DNA of 64,000 bases from Ensifer sesbaniae (GCF_013283665.1 NZ_JABEKU010000002.1:1300863-1364862), one strand, 5' to 3'. Shown: positions 54,314-63,080, counted from the first letter of the stretch. A program made the numbers and translations. Notes: generated from the sequence alone by a model not told the origin.

Positions 54314-54488
54314 CAGGACCTGATATGTGCCGGAGATCTTACCGTCGGGAGGCCCCATTACATTGAGGACGTGGTCGTCTGGTTCGAATCGCTTCGAAAC
54401 GCCACAGGGGGACGGCGGGCGAGTGTCGCGGATGGCTTCCTCGCGATCCGCTCCGGCAGTAACAGCCGTACTGCAATGAGTCCGACGC

Positions 54489-55943
54489 TCATGCGCGGCG
54501 CGCCTGCGGCCGCTCGCCGATGTAGCGCAGGACCCAGATGCCCTGGTTCTTGTCGCTAATGTAGATGAAGCCTCGCCGGTCAACGACGACATCCTCCGTC
54601 TGAAGGACCAGCTTGTCCTCCGGTATTGGACCGTAACGGCGCACCGGCTCGGGCGGAATGAAATAGCCCACTTCCCGCGGGAGGCGTCTGTTGGAGACGT
54701 CATAGATCCGCAGCCCCGCATTGAAATGGGCTATGTAGAAGAGGTCTCCTTGCTTTTCGACATCCGAATGATGCTGATGATGGTTGATGTTGTGCGGGCC
54801 GCGCCATCCGCCTCGCGTCGTGAAATCAGCGTAAGGAGCCTCGGCCGGGGGCACAGGCTCCGGGAGCAACGACAGCAGGAAAGGCTCGCTGGGGTCCGAT
54901 ATGTCGATGATCGAGGCGTGATGGGCAGCGCCCTGCCCATAGGTCACATTCTCTGAATTTGCGAAAGCGATGCCCTGCTCCGGAACCGGCAGGACCCCGT
55001 GCACGCCGAAGCGGGAATGAAACGGTGGGCTGAAGCTTAGTCCGCCGATCTTCCGTGGCCGCGATACATCGCTTATATCGAGCACGATCATGCCGGCCGC
55101 CCCATAGGGCAGATAGACGTGGTTTCCCACGACGTAAGCGGGCCCGTGCAGTGAGACGTCCTCGCCGGAGCAAAATGCGCCGCATATGCATTGCGCCTGA
55201 AACCGCATCGGTTCCGCTCGCTCTCTTGAACGTGAGATACTTGTCAGCAGCGCATCGGAGAAGCTCTCACCTCCTGCCTCGTGCTGCCCCGGCACCCACC
55301 AGCGTCCCGCTTCACGCGGATTGGCGCGATCCGAAATATCTAGAATGAGGTAGATGTTACCGCGATAACCCGGCATGGACGCGGCAACGTGAACATAGCG
55401 TCCGCCTGGATAGAGATTGCGGTGGGTGCCGTTTGCGCCGGTCTTGAAGTGCGACAGCAATTGCGGGTTCAGCGGATCGGCGATGTCCCAGACGAGAAGG
55501 CCTTCATCAAAGGGAGCGTCTGGTTCGCCGCCGAAATTCGCGAACGGCTTTTCCAGAGCCGTCACCATTGTGTCGCCCGACAGATCGATCTGCAGCGTCC
55601 ACGTGTTCGGTGTCGGGTACGAGATGAACTTCGCCACCTGCGGTTTGGCAGGATCGGTCACGTCAACGATGCTCCAGCCGGAGTCCCAGAAATGGCCCGT
55701 ATAGAGATGCCACCGGCCTCTCACCTCGCGGATAGCCATCTTGAAAGCCGGACGGTGTTCCATGTCGGTGTAGCCGACCGCCTCGACGTTGTGCGCATAG
55801 GCGCCAGCGGGGGCAGGCGAGTTTGACGGCTGCGGCTGCGCGACGGCTTCGCAAGCGAAGCCGGATTGTGAGGCCGCGACAATGGTTGCGCCGACGAGAG
55901 GTGCCTGCAGCATCTGCCGCCGCGAGAACTTCTGATCGCTCAT
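54489..55943 (-). CDS. Tat-exported LVIVD-repeat beta-propeller protein
   Basis: 484 residues. The start MSDQKFSRRQMLQAPLVGAT is a twin-arginine signal. The mature part repeats LVIVD-type blades (WSIVDVTDPAKPQVAKFI; LLVWDIADPLNPQLLSHFK; YLILDISDRANPREAGRW; MIVLDISDVSRPRKIGGL; ASIIDISDPSEPFLLSLL; LRIYDVSNRRLPREVGYF). A His-rich stretch NINHHQHHSD could bind metal. A Cys cluster (AQCICGAFC) lies in one loop. Tat export suggests folding with a cofactor in the cytoplasm. The gene is divergent from the LysR gene at 56043. Function unknown. Confidence 0.85.
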   Translation of the reverse strand: MSDQKFSRRQMLQAPLVGATIVAASQSGFACEAVAQPQPSNSPAPAGAYAHNVEAVGYTDMEHRPAFKMAIREVRGRWHLYTGHFWDSGWSIVDVTDPAKPQVAKFISYPTPNTWTLQIDLSGDTMVTALEKPFANFGGEPDAPFDEGLLVWDIADPLNPQLLSHFKTGANGTHRNLYPGGRYVHVAASMPGYRGNIYLILDISDRANPREAGRWWVPGQHEAGGESFSDALLTSISRSRERAEPMRFQAQCICGAFCSGEDVSLHGPAYVVGNHVYLPYGAAGMIVLDISDVSRPRKIGGLSFSPPFHSRFGVHGVLPVPEQGIAFANSENVTYGQGAAHHASIIDISDPSEPFLLSLLPEPVPPAEAPYADFTTRGGWRGPHNINHHQHHSDVEKQGDLFYIAHFNAGLRIYDVSNRRLPREVGYFIPPEPVRRYGPIPEDKLVLQTEDVVVDRRGFIYISDKNQGIWVLRYIGERPQARRA

Positions 55944-56042
55944 GTTATCTCCCTGCGAAGCATCCTTTGCGCATGATGCTGGAGGAGATATATTCCGTCC
56001 AATATTGTTTCATCCGCCTGTGATACCGGAACGGAAACTCTA

Positions 56043-56933
56043 ATGGAGCACAGACTGCTTCAATCCTTCGTGGCCGTCGCAGAGGAACTGCATTTTGGCC
56101 GTGCCGCAAAGAGGCTCAACATCTCCCAGCCTCCACTCACCAAGCAGATCCAGCGGCTAGAGCGTGAACTCGGCGTAGCACTGCTTGAGAGGACGAAACG
56201 CAAGGTCGAGCTGACGGCGGCAGGCTCGGTTCTTTTGGAGGAAGCACGCAGCCTGCTGCGGCAGACGGAAACCGCCACCGAACTTGTCCGGAAGACCGAG
56301 CGCGGCGAGACGGGACATCTCTCCGTCGGCTTCATCGATGCGGCGATCTATAGCGTGATTCCCACGATCGTCGATCGCTTCACCCGATCATACCCGGATG
56401 TAACACTTGAACTCTCCGATCTCCGCATTCCGGATCAAGTTCGCGGCGTAAGCGAGGGCCGGCTGGATGTCGGCTTCATTCATCCACCAGTCAGCGGCAA
56501 GCACCTGGTGATCGAAACAATCCTTGTCGAGCCTCTGGTGATTGCGGTGCCACAGCAGCATAGACTTGCGTCTCAGGCTGAGATCCCGCTGGCAGAGCTT
56601 GCAGATGAACCACTGATCCAGTTCCCTCGCAGCATCAATGCTACTCTATATGACCAGATAATCGGACTTTGCCAAAGCTCTGGCTTCAGTCCCAGAATCG
56701 TCCGGGAGGCCACGCCGAAGCAGACGATCATCGGCCTCGTTTCGGTCGGCCTTGGCGTTTCGCTCCTCCCGAAATGTCTCGAGAACCTGAAGCGCGACGG
56801 GGTCGTGTACAGGCCCATTTCGGGATCGAACCTCTCGATAGATACCTCGATCGTTTACCGAAGCGACCGGTTACGGCCTGTGACGGGAGCGTTCATCGAT
56901 GTCGTCCGCGCCGTCGCAGGAAAGAGCTACTGA
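56043..56933 (+). CDS. LysR-family regulator (BenM/CatM-like)
   Basis: 296 residues. Winged helix LLQSFVAVAEELHFGRAAKR, ISQPPLTKQIQRLERELGVA; effector part VGFIHPPVSGKHLVIETILV. It is a close relative in type of the regulator at 53384. Divergent from the LVIVD gene with a 99-base spacer, its probable target. Confidence 0.92.
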   Translation: MEHRLLQSFVAVAEELHFGRAAKRLNISQPPLTKQIQRLERELGVALLERTKRKVELTAAGSVLLEEARSLLRQTETATELVRKTERGETGHLSVGFIDAAIYSVIPTIVDRFTRSYPDVTLELSDLRIPDQVRGVSEGRLDVGFIHPPVSGKHLVIETILVEPLVIAVPQQHRLASQAEIPLAELADEPLIQFPRSINATLYDQIIGLCQSSGFSPRIVREATPKQTIIGLVSVGLGVSLLPKCLENLKRDGVVYRPISGSNLSIDTSIVYRSDRLRPVTGAFIDVVRAVAGKSY

Positions 56934-57160
56934 AAGTCGATCGATAGCTTTGCCGCTCTGCGGACGATCTGCTCGCCGTCCGGTATGCCGATCAGTCCGC
57001 CAGGCGTTCCGGGATTGGCGAAGCGGACAGGCCTGCAGGAAGAAGGCACCGGCCGCCGACTGGCCCGCCGCGACATCTCGTCGGTCATCGGGATCTTTCC
57101 ATCAGGTTGAGCTTGAACAACCCGACCCTATCTGGAAAACACTGATTGCCACCGCTCCTG
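56934..57160. other. Spacer, possible minus-strand protein tail
   Basis: The minus strand at ~56930-57030 reads RFANPGTPGGLIGIPDGEQI and ends LSIDFQ-stop, protein-like but unassigned. No start is available. Confidence 0.35.
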
Positions 57161-57901
57161 CTACATAATCTCCTGCGACATCATCCGCGCGCTTGTTTCG
57201 TCTTCACGCGGGCCCGTCGCCCTCTCGGGGGAAATGAAAGACTTGCTGAACCCATCGCTTGAGGCCGTTCCCTGCCTAACTCGACGGCCCGACCAGCGGC
57301 GTCTCACTTGGCCAGTTTGTCGATGGGGGCCTTGGGCCGGAGCGGCCCCAAGGTCCGCCGCTTCGGACGCCATCGCGTGGAGGGACAACTCTCCCATGAG
57401 GTTGTCATGGATGTAGGCAATGGCCTTCCGTAGACGCCTGTCGTCGATCGAAATAGCTGGGACATGTCGCGGCGACAACACGTGGGTCAGATGAGCTGCC
57501 GCCGAAATGCTCATGGTCTGCCGATAGAGCGAGTCCGACGTCTCGGTCGTGGCGACAGCGTTCTTCACCATCTGGACGAGCAGCGGATCGAGCCCCCCGA
57601 CGAGAGGCGTGAAGTCGGGCTGGTCCCATCCTGTCTCGCGCAGCAGGTCGTCCGGGAACTCCAACGTGAGATAGGATAGGGTCTCATCGAACTCGCATAT
57701 ACCGCTCGCCCGCGCCGGCAGAATCCATCCCTCGCCTGCACGGAGCGGTATGCATGACGTAATGTCGGTGCCTACAGCAAGGCGATGATGGTTCTGGTCG
57801 ACAAGAAAGATGCCGACCGTCAGGTTGTGAAGCTGGAATGGCCCGCCGCCGGCCGGCAATTCCCGACTTTTCGCATGTATCTGAAGCGAGCCTCTAGCCA
57901 T
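57161..57901 (-). pseudogene. Truncated second copy of the AraC-family gene
   Basis: Starting at ATG 57901 the first ~181 codons are identical to the gene at 13972-14745. At 57357 the match ends inside the first helix-turn-helix (LSLHAMASEAA) and the frame continues as unrelated residues (DLGAAPAQGPHRQTGQVRRR). The second DNA-binding motif is missing, so this product could bind ligand and dimerise but not DNA normally. The ~30 in-frame codons upstream of 57901 are not family sequence. Confidence 0.85.
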
Positions 57902-57911
57902 CGATATCTCC
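57357..57911. repeat. 555-bp exact direct repeat, copy 2
   Basis: Identical base for base to 14201-14755 as far as I compared, same orientation, 43,156 bases away. Both edges are abrupt. Confidence 0.9.
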
Positions 57912-58031
57912 CTTGACAACGATTGATCAGCTGATTGCGTACCGGGGCAATAAGATACGTCATCTGCCCGACCGCAACAAATCGACACCGCGAGTAAGAG
58001 ATTGGATCTGGATAGCGCAGAAGTGCTAGCT

Positions 58032-58260
58032 CGGGAAACAGCGCTATGCCCTCTCGCTAGTCGAGCGCAAGAGCCGCTACACAGTGATGATCAAGAATGG
58101 CAGCCGCCACCCACAGCCGCTCATCGACAAGATCGTCGATGCCTTTTCACCGCTGCCGGCCTTTGCCCGTCAGAGCTTCACCTTTGACCGCGGTACTGAG
58201 TTTCGCGGTTTCAGGGCCTTGGAAGATGGACTCGGCGCCACGAGCTGGTCGACATTTTGG
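58032..58260 (+). pseudogene. IS30-family transposase internal fragment
   Basis: The frame reads RYALSLVERKSRYTVMIKNG, PQPLIDKIVDAFSPLPAFAR, FTFDRGTEFRGFRALEDGLG, part of the IS30 catalytic domain with the second Asp in DRGTEF. Both ends are broken; after LGAT the frame leaves the family. About 75 residues survive. Confidence 0.8.
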
Positions 58261-58370
58261 ACCGGGTTGATGTTCGACAGGTGAGTTTTGGCATCGGAGG
58301 GGGACCTTTTGAGGGCATGGCGTTGGTTTCCCGCTTGTATGGGGCAATTCTTGTCAAGCCTGATCTACAA

Positions 58371-58661
58371 TCATTTCCCATCTCCTTGTTCGGCCAGCTG
58401 GCGACCATCTCCTCGTCCCGACCTGAGCCCCTGCTGCAGGGCAACAGCACATTCCACAGCATCGACGACACTCGAGAACTCTGCCAAAAGTCCGTCGCCC
58501 ATTGGCTTGAAAATGCGGCCGTGGTGACGGGCGATTTCAGTCTCGAACAATTCCTTGCGGCCTGCAACCAGCCTCTCATAAGTGCCTTGTTCATCGCGCT
58601 CCATGAGCTTGGACTAGCCGACGACATCCGCGGCCAAGATTGCGGCAAGCCCACGATCCAT
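58371..58661 (-). pseudogene. Class III adenylate cyclase 5' fragment with in-frame stop
   Basis: From ATG 58661: MDRGLAAILAADVVG-stop-SKLMERDEQGTYERLVAGR, KELFETEIARHHGRIFKPMG, DGLLAEFSSVVDAVECAVAL. This is the start of a rhizobial adenylate cyclase (AADVVGYSRLM in intact genes), with TAG replacing the Tyr codon. After ~95 codons the frame stops. The first metal Asp and the GDG motif are kept, but the domain is incomplete. Confidence 0.8.
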
Positions 58662-58892
58662 GGCTCCCCCAATTCGAAACTTTATTTGATGTATTTCTAA
58701 AATACCACAACCGAAGCCCGTAGTCAGCGCACGGGAGATAGTGGTGGTGCGGAGCGCGACCGGGAATTTTTGCGATGACCCCGATGTCGTATTTGGTTCG
58801 CATCTGGTCCGGCACACATCTCCGCCTTGAAGGGATCTGAACCGGAGATCGACCACGTTGAGATCGCGTAAACAGGAACGCGATTGCGAATC

Positions 58893-58948
58893 TGTATCGT
58901 GCAATGATACATATTGGTTGACTTCAACCTGTATCACCATATGATACA
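58893..58948. promoter_or_regulatory. Twin operators of the higBA locus
   Basis: Two identical dyads TGTATC-N7-GATACA lie at 58893-58911 and 58930-58948, centres 37 bases apart, with TTGACT between them. They end 18 bases before the toxin GTG. Such paired sites suggest cooperative binding by HigA. Confidence 0.75.
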
Positions 58949-58965
58949 AACATTAAGAGCCAGGC

Positions 58966-59247
58966 GTGATCAGGTCATTTAAGGATGCGAGAACCGAAGC
59001 CGTTGCCCGCGGCAAACCGCCAAAAGGTTTTCCCTCAGACATCGTGAGGTCGGCCGTCCGCAAACTGACAATCCTGAACAGCGCTGCAGCTCTTGAGGAC
59101 CTGCGCTCTCCTCCCGGCAATCGACTAGAAGCGCTTAAGGGGAATAGAGAAGGCCAACATTCAATCCGGATCAATGATCAGTGGCGGATATGCTTTGCAT
59201 GGACTGATGCCGGTATCGAGGACGTTGAAATAGTTGACTACCATTGA
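58966..59247 (+). CDS. higB: HigB (RelE-superfamily) toxin
   Basis: 93 residues from GTG 58966. The HigB pattern is complete: MIRSFKDARTEAVARGKPPK, ILNSAAALEDLRSPPGNRLE, ALKGNREGQHSIRINDQWRI, CFAWTDAGIEDVEIVDYH. Residues of the ribosome-dependent mRNA cleavage site (Arg/Asn/His near the end) are present. Toxin-first gene order is standard for higBA. Intact. Confidence 0.93.
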   Translation: MIRSFKDARTEAVARGKPPKGFPSDIVRSAVRKLTILNSAAALEDLRSPPGNRLEALKGNREGQHSIRINDQWRICFAWTDAGIEDVEIVDYH

Positions 59248-59277
59248 AGGCCAAGCGTGGCAGACAGGGAGCTTGAG

Positions 59278-59577
59278 ATGACCCATATCCTTCCGCCGAT
59301 CCATCCTGGCGAAATCCTCCGCGAGGAGTACCTGCGTCCTCTGAACATGAGTGCCGGTGCATTGGCGAAAAAGCTCCATGTTCCTCGCACCCGCATAGAA
59401 CGCATCGCGGCCGAGCAAACACCGATAACCACGGATACCGCCCTGCGCCTTGCAAAGTACTTCCGCACAACGCCGGAATTTTGGATGAACATGCAGACCA
59501 GCTTCAACCTCAAGACAGAGGAAATAGCGCTTCATGGCGAACTGGAGTTGATCCCAGAAATCGATAGAGCGGCGTAA
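59278..59577 (+). CDS. higA: HigA antitoxin (XRE family)
   Basis: 99 residues from ATG 59278 (MTHILPPIHPGEILREEYLR) with GGGAG upstream; GTG 59257 in the same frame would add seven residues. Helix-turn-helix MSAGALAKKLHVPRTRIERI, then ALRLAKYFRTTPEFWMNMQT, the usual HigA ending. It represses through the twin dyads upstream of higB. Confidence 0.92.
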   Translation: MTHILPPIHPGEILREEYLRPLNMSAGALAKKLHVPRTRIERIAAEQTPITTDTALRLAKYFRTTPEFWMNMQTSFNLKTEEIALHGELELIPEIDRAA

Positions 59578-59910
59578 CCGGAGCCTGCGCAAAACGGCGC
59601 CTTCCAGTCGATACATTATGCGATCCCAGACGCACAGAACGCGAACATTGACTGAACTCGGGGTGCGCGCTGTCGCTGTATCCCACGTCAAAGGCGATGT
59701 CGCCGCGTGAACCCCTTTGCGGAGCAGCCGAAGGCGTCACTGCGATGCCGATGGTCTAGGCAAGTCCTCAAAATCGACCGCGGGTTCGGATTCCGCTCAC
59801 GGCTGCATGTAAAATTAAGGTCGCAACTTGAGTGCGTTGCGTGGCCGGAAGATGGTCAGCCGGATCAGAAGCTTCCATAGCCGTTTCGGTAGCTGGCAGT
59901 TCTGACAGCA
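59578..59910. other. Intergenic with dispersed repeat copy E
   Basis: Repeat copy E occupies 59602-59650. No gene is supported in the remainder. Confidence 0.45.
59602..59650 (+). repeat. Dispersed 'GATACATTA' repeat, copy E
   Basis: TTCCAGTCGATACATTATGC, then GATCCCAGACGCACAGAACG and CGAACATT. Closest to the consensus of the five copies. It begins about 25 bases after the higA stop. Confidence 0.6.
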
Positions 59911-59942
59911 GTTATTCAACCCACTGTGGTGGGTTGAATAAC
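59911..59942. promoter_or_regulatory. Operator palindrome of the reversed hip locus
   Basis: GTTATTCAACCCAC-TGTG-GTGGGTTGAATAAC is a perfect 14+4+14 inverted repeat, 41 bases before the hipA-like ATG. It is the expected site for the XRE partner encoded downstream; read as RNA it would also form a strong hairpin. Confidence 0.7.
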
Positions 59943-59983
59943 TTCCAAAGATGCATTATTTGAACCATTGAAGGGGTCAATTA

Positions 59984-61306
59984 ATGCGCCTAACGCTCCA
60001 AGCCCATTTTAATGGCGAGTGGCATCACGCTGCGACGCTAGAACTCAAGGACGATGCGGCCGGTTTTCAGGGCGCGTCCATCGTCGATTACGATCTCGAC
60101 TATTTCGTCACCGTGGCGTCGGCGGAATTCGCCGCCGGGAAAACTGTCCGCGATCATCGCGCCTTGTCAGTCCGTTATCCCGTTGATCTCGAGAATCGAT
60201 ATAGCCGCAGTTGGCCGCCCTTCCTCTTGGATCTTATGCCCCAGGGGCATGCAAGGCGAAAGCTTGCCGATCACCTCGGCGTTGCTGAAAGCTCGCGCGC
60301 TTCCGATCTGCAGCTACTTCTGCGATCGGCAACGGGCGGCATAGGCAATATCCGCATCAAAGAAGCTGCAGATGCCGAAGCGGAACGGCTGCGCGGTGTT
60401 GAGCGCGAAGGGGTGACAGAAGCGGAAATTCTTGAGCGGTCTGATCGCTTCATGGAAGTCGCCGATCGCTTTGGAATGCTCGCATCCGGCTCAAGCGGCC
60501 TGCAAGGCGAATGGCCGAAGGTCTCAATGACACAGGCGAATGATGGGCTCTACTATCCCGACAGCTTCGTGACTGATGATGAGGCCGTACGCCACGTCAT
60601 CGTCAAACTGGTACGCAGCTACGAGCCTGTGGACCGCCTGATTCTCGAAGGCGAAGCCCTCTATTCGCGGATCGCTCAAGAGATCGGTCTGAATGTCAGC
60701 GAACCTTCGACCTACGCCGAAGGCGTTCTGATCATTCCCCGTTTCGACCGGAAGAAGAGAGATGGCGGCGGAAGCATCCGCCTCGGCCAGGAAAGCCTCG
60801 TGTCGGCGATCGGTGTCGCCGATTTCGGCCATGTTGGCACGCACGAGGCGTATCTTGATGTTCTGCGCCAATACTCGGCTGATCCCTTCGCGGATATTGT
60901 GGAATACCTGAAGCGAGATATCGCCAACCTGGCGCTCGGTAATCCCGACAATCACGGTCGGAATTCCGCACTCAGCAAGCACCAGAACGGCACGATCCGC
61001 CTGTCTCCGCTCTTTGATTTTGCGCCAATGCGGCTCGCCAAAGAGGGGATTGTTCGCTCCACCCGTTGGGCCATGATGCGTGACGGTGGTCGTGATCATC
61101 TTCCCGATTGGAAGCACATTTGCGGTGAACTGATGCCTGATCCTGCTGAGCAGAAAGCGCTCGCAACTACGCTTACCGAATTTGCTGAACATCTGCGCCA
61201 GGCTCCGGCCATGGCGAAAGAGATGGGAGCGTCTCCGGATATTCTGGACCATGCGATGGGACGCGGCATCGCGATCGCAGACAGCGTTCTGGCGGCGTGC
61301 CACTGA
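59984..61306 (+). CDS. HipA-family kinase, second locus (toxin-first order)
   Basis: 440 residues with GAAGGGG before the ATG. N-terminal HipA domain (FLLDLMPQGHARRKLADHLG), ATP-loop region SGSSGLQGEWPKVSMT, catalytic loop NLALGNPDNHGRNSALSKHQ and LSPLFDFAPMRLAKEG. It is only distantly related to HipA at 16632 and belongs to a different subfamily, encoded before its XRE partner rather than after it. All catalytic Asp/Asn residues are visible. Confidence 0.88.
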   Translation: MRLTLQAHFNGEWHHAATLELKDDAAGFQGASIVDYDLDYFVTVASAEFAAGKTVRDHRALSVRYPVDLENRYSRSWPPFLLDLMPQGHARRKLADHLGVAESSRASDLQLLLRSATGGIGNIRIKEAADAEAERLRGVEREGVTEAEILERSDRFMEVADRFGMLASGSSGLQGEWPKVSMTQANDGLYYPDSFVTDDEAVRHVIVKLVRSYEPVDRLILEGEALYSRIAQEIGLNVSEPSTYAEGVLIIPRFDRKKRDGGGSIRLGQESLVSAIGVADFGHVGTHEAYLDVLRQYSADPFADIVEYLKRDIANLALGNPDNHGRNSALSKHQNGTIRLSPLFDFAPMRLAKEGIVRSTRWAMMRDGGRDHLPDWKHICGELMPDPAEQKALATTLTEFAEHLRQAPAMAKEMGASPDILDHAMGRGIAIADSVLAACH

Positions 61307-61323
61307 TGGCCAAGGACTGCTAA

Positions 61324-61602
61324 ATGGCTCGATGGAAGAAGCCGACGAAAGAGGAGATTCTTGAAAACCGGCGAACACTGGCCGAGCGTGCTCGAACCGG
61401 TGACCTGAGGCTGCCCGGTGCTGTGGCGGAGATCCGCAAAGGGTTCGGCATGACGCAGGAGGAGTTTGCCAAAGCATTAGCGCTCACAAGACGTCAAGTC
61501 GCAGAAATTGAAGCCGGGGCGGCGAACCCAACGCTCGAAACTTTAGTGAAAATTGGCCGACTGTTCGGATTTGCTGTGGGGTTTGTTCCAAAGGCGCAAT
61601 GA
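61324..61602 (+). CDS. XRE-family antitoxin of the second hip locus
   Basis: 92 residues from ATG 61324, 18 bases after the toxin gene. Basic start MARWKKPTKEEILENRRTLA, then helix-turn-helix IRKGFGMTQEEFAKALALTR, RQVAEIEAGAANPTLETLVK and a beta-strand end (GFAVGFVPKAQ) typical of HipB-like dimers. Confidence 0.88.
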   Translation: MARWKKPTKEEILENRRTLAERARTGDLRLPGAVAEIRKGFGMTQEEFAKALALTRRQVAEIEAGAANPTLETLVKIGRLFGFAVGFVPKAQ

Positions 61603-61735
61603 AGGCAGAATTTTAAGTTTGCCGCATCGATTAAAAGTTGTGCTTTAACGAGTTTGGGATATCGATTCACTGCTGAATTTTGCCGGGGGATCAGTACCGA
61701 TCACTGATCGGAGGTAATCATACCCGTCCGCAAAG

Positions 61736-62145
61736 TTACGCGTACCGCCATCGGTCCTTGTTGAGCTCGTCTCTCTGCGCTTCAAGGCTTGGTGCTCCGA
61801 TCAAAGGTACGACGCGTACCGCCGACAATTTCGATATGACGCGATCGAAGATCGCGAGATTCATACGCCCATTCAGGCGGGATGGATAGATGATGCCGTC
61901 CGGCACGGATCGGTGCTCATGGAAAGCGACCACGTCCGCGCGAGGGTTTCGCGGGAGGATTTCGCGACATCCGTCGACACTCCCATCCTGATTGCGTGGT
62001 CCTCGCGGAGATCAACAAGGCGGAGATCCGCAATCGTCTTAATCTCTGCGTAGCGCCGCTTTCTTGCGTTCTCGTCTTCCACGCGAGATGGCCGCTTTGG
62101 GCCAACGTCCCAGCGTCTCGCCTTGAAGGGATGTGAACCGACCAC
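61736..62145 (-). pseudogene. RES-domain toxin, frameshifted
   Basis: Part one reads IADLRLVDLREDHAIRMGVS, TDVAKSSRETLARTWSLS; one frame over the protein continues AFHEHRSVPDGIIYPSRLNG, RMNLAIFDRVISKLSAVRVV. DGIIYPSRLNG holds the Ser of the RES motif. The shift is near 61925. RES toxins deplete NAD+ and pair with an XRE/MbcA-type antitoxin, which I do not find upstream. A relic. Confidence 0.75.
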
Positions 62146-62190
62146 ATGTCATTGCGTCGCGCGAACACCAGAGGTCGCTATAAGCCTGCG

Positions 62191-62985
62191 TCAGCCGTTT
62201 TTGAGCGCCCGTTTCCAGCGGACGGAATGTGCTTCCCAGCGCTGGATGACAAAGTGCTCGACGACTAACATGACCGCGACGAAAGCAAGGGAGTAAACGA
62301 GAACATGGGTGGTCTCGAATTGTTGGAAATAGAGGTGGACGCGAAAACCTATGCCATTCGAGCGACCGAGGAATTCGACGACGAGCACGATCTTCCAGAT
62401 CACCGCGATTCCGTTGCGCGCCGCGACAGCGAGCCAGGGGGCGAGTTGCGGCAAAACGAGATGGCGCAGCCGGTCGCGGCGGGAAAGGCGGGAAACGGTT
62501 GCGAGATCCTCCAGCGCCGGAGCGAAGGCACGCACGCCCTGACGGACGGTGATCATCACCATCGCCGTCTTGTTCAGCGTCACGGCGACGATCGCTGCAG
62601 GTTCGTTAAGGCCGATCCAGAGGTAGCAGAGCACGATCAGCACTAGCGCCGGCAGGTTCATGAAGATCGTCACCCACGGGTCCGCCCAGCGGTCAAACGC
62701 CCGGTAGCGGCCAAGCAGATAACCGAGCAGGCTGCCAACCGTCATGGCGAGCACGAAGGCAGTGGTGACGCGCAGCAGTGTCGCCAGGAGTTCGCGCGGT
62801 AGGCGTCCCGAAGCGGCCTCCAAGCAGAACACGCGCGCAACATCGTCCGGCCCGGGCAGGACGGTCGGATCCGCCTTCAGGCCGGCAAGCGCCGCCCAGA
62901 ACAGGCCGAATAGCCCAAGCGATAAAATGTACACGGTGCCCGACGGGCGGTCTTCGGTGCGCATCTCAGCCAATTCTCCCGTCAT
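62191..62985 (-). CDS. ABC transporter permease (SsuC/TauC/NrtB type)
   Basis: 264 residues if started at ATG 62985; the frame is open to 63054 and an ATG at 62964 is also possible. About six membrane helices (VYILSLGLFGLFWAALAGL; LRVTTAFVLAMTVGSLLGYL; IFMNLPALVLIVLCYLWIGL; VYSLAFVAVMLVVEHFVI). The cytoplasmic loop LATVSRLSRRDRLRHLVLPQ-LAPWLAVAARNGIAVIWKIV is the permease-ATPase contact (EAA region). The family imports nitrate, sulphonates, taurine or thiamine precursors. ATPase and binding protein would lie elsewhere. Divergent from the NosR/NirI-like gene. Confidence 0.88.
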   Translation of the reverse strand: MTGELAEMRTEDRPSGTVYILSLGLFGLFWAALAGLKADPTVLPGPDDVARVFCLEAASGRLPRELLATLLRVTTAFVLAMTVGSLLGYLLGRYRAFDRWADPWVTIFMNLPALVLIVLCYLWIGLNEPAAIVAVTLNKTAMVMITVRQGVRAFAPALEDLATVSRLSRRDRLRHLVLPQLAPWLAVAARNGIAVIWKIVLVVEFLGRSNGIGFRVHLYFQQFETTHVLVYSLAFVAVMLVVEHFVIQRWEAHSVRWKRALKNG

Positions 62986-63080
62986 GACTATAGCCCGTCG
63001 GGCCTTCAGCCGATCCGCGACCTTGGTCGTATGGCGGTGTTTTCGCAGGCGCATAGGAATCGGACCGGGAGGATCTGGTC

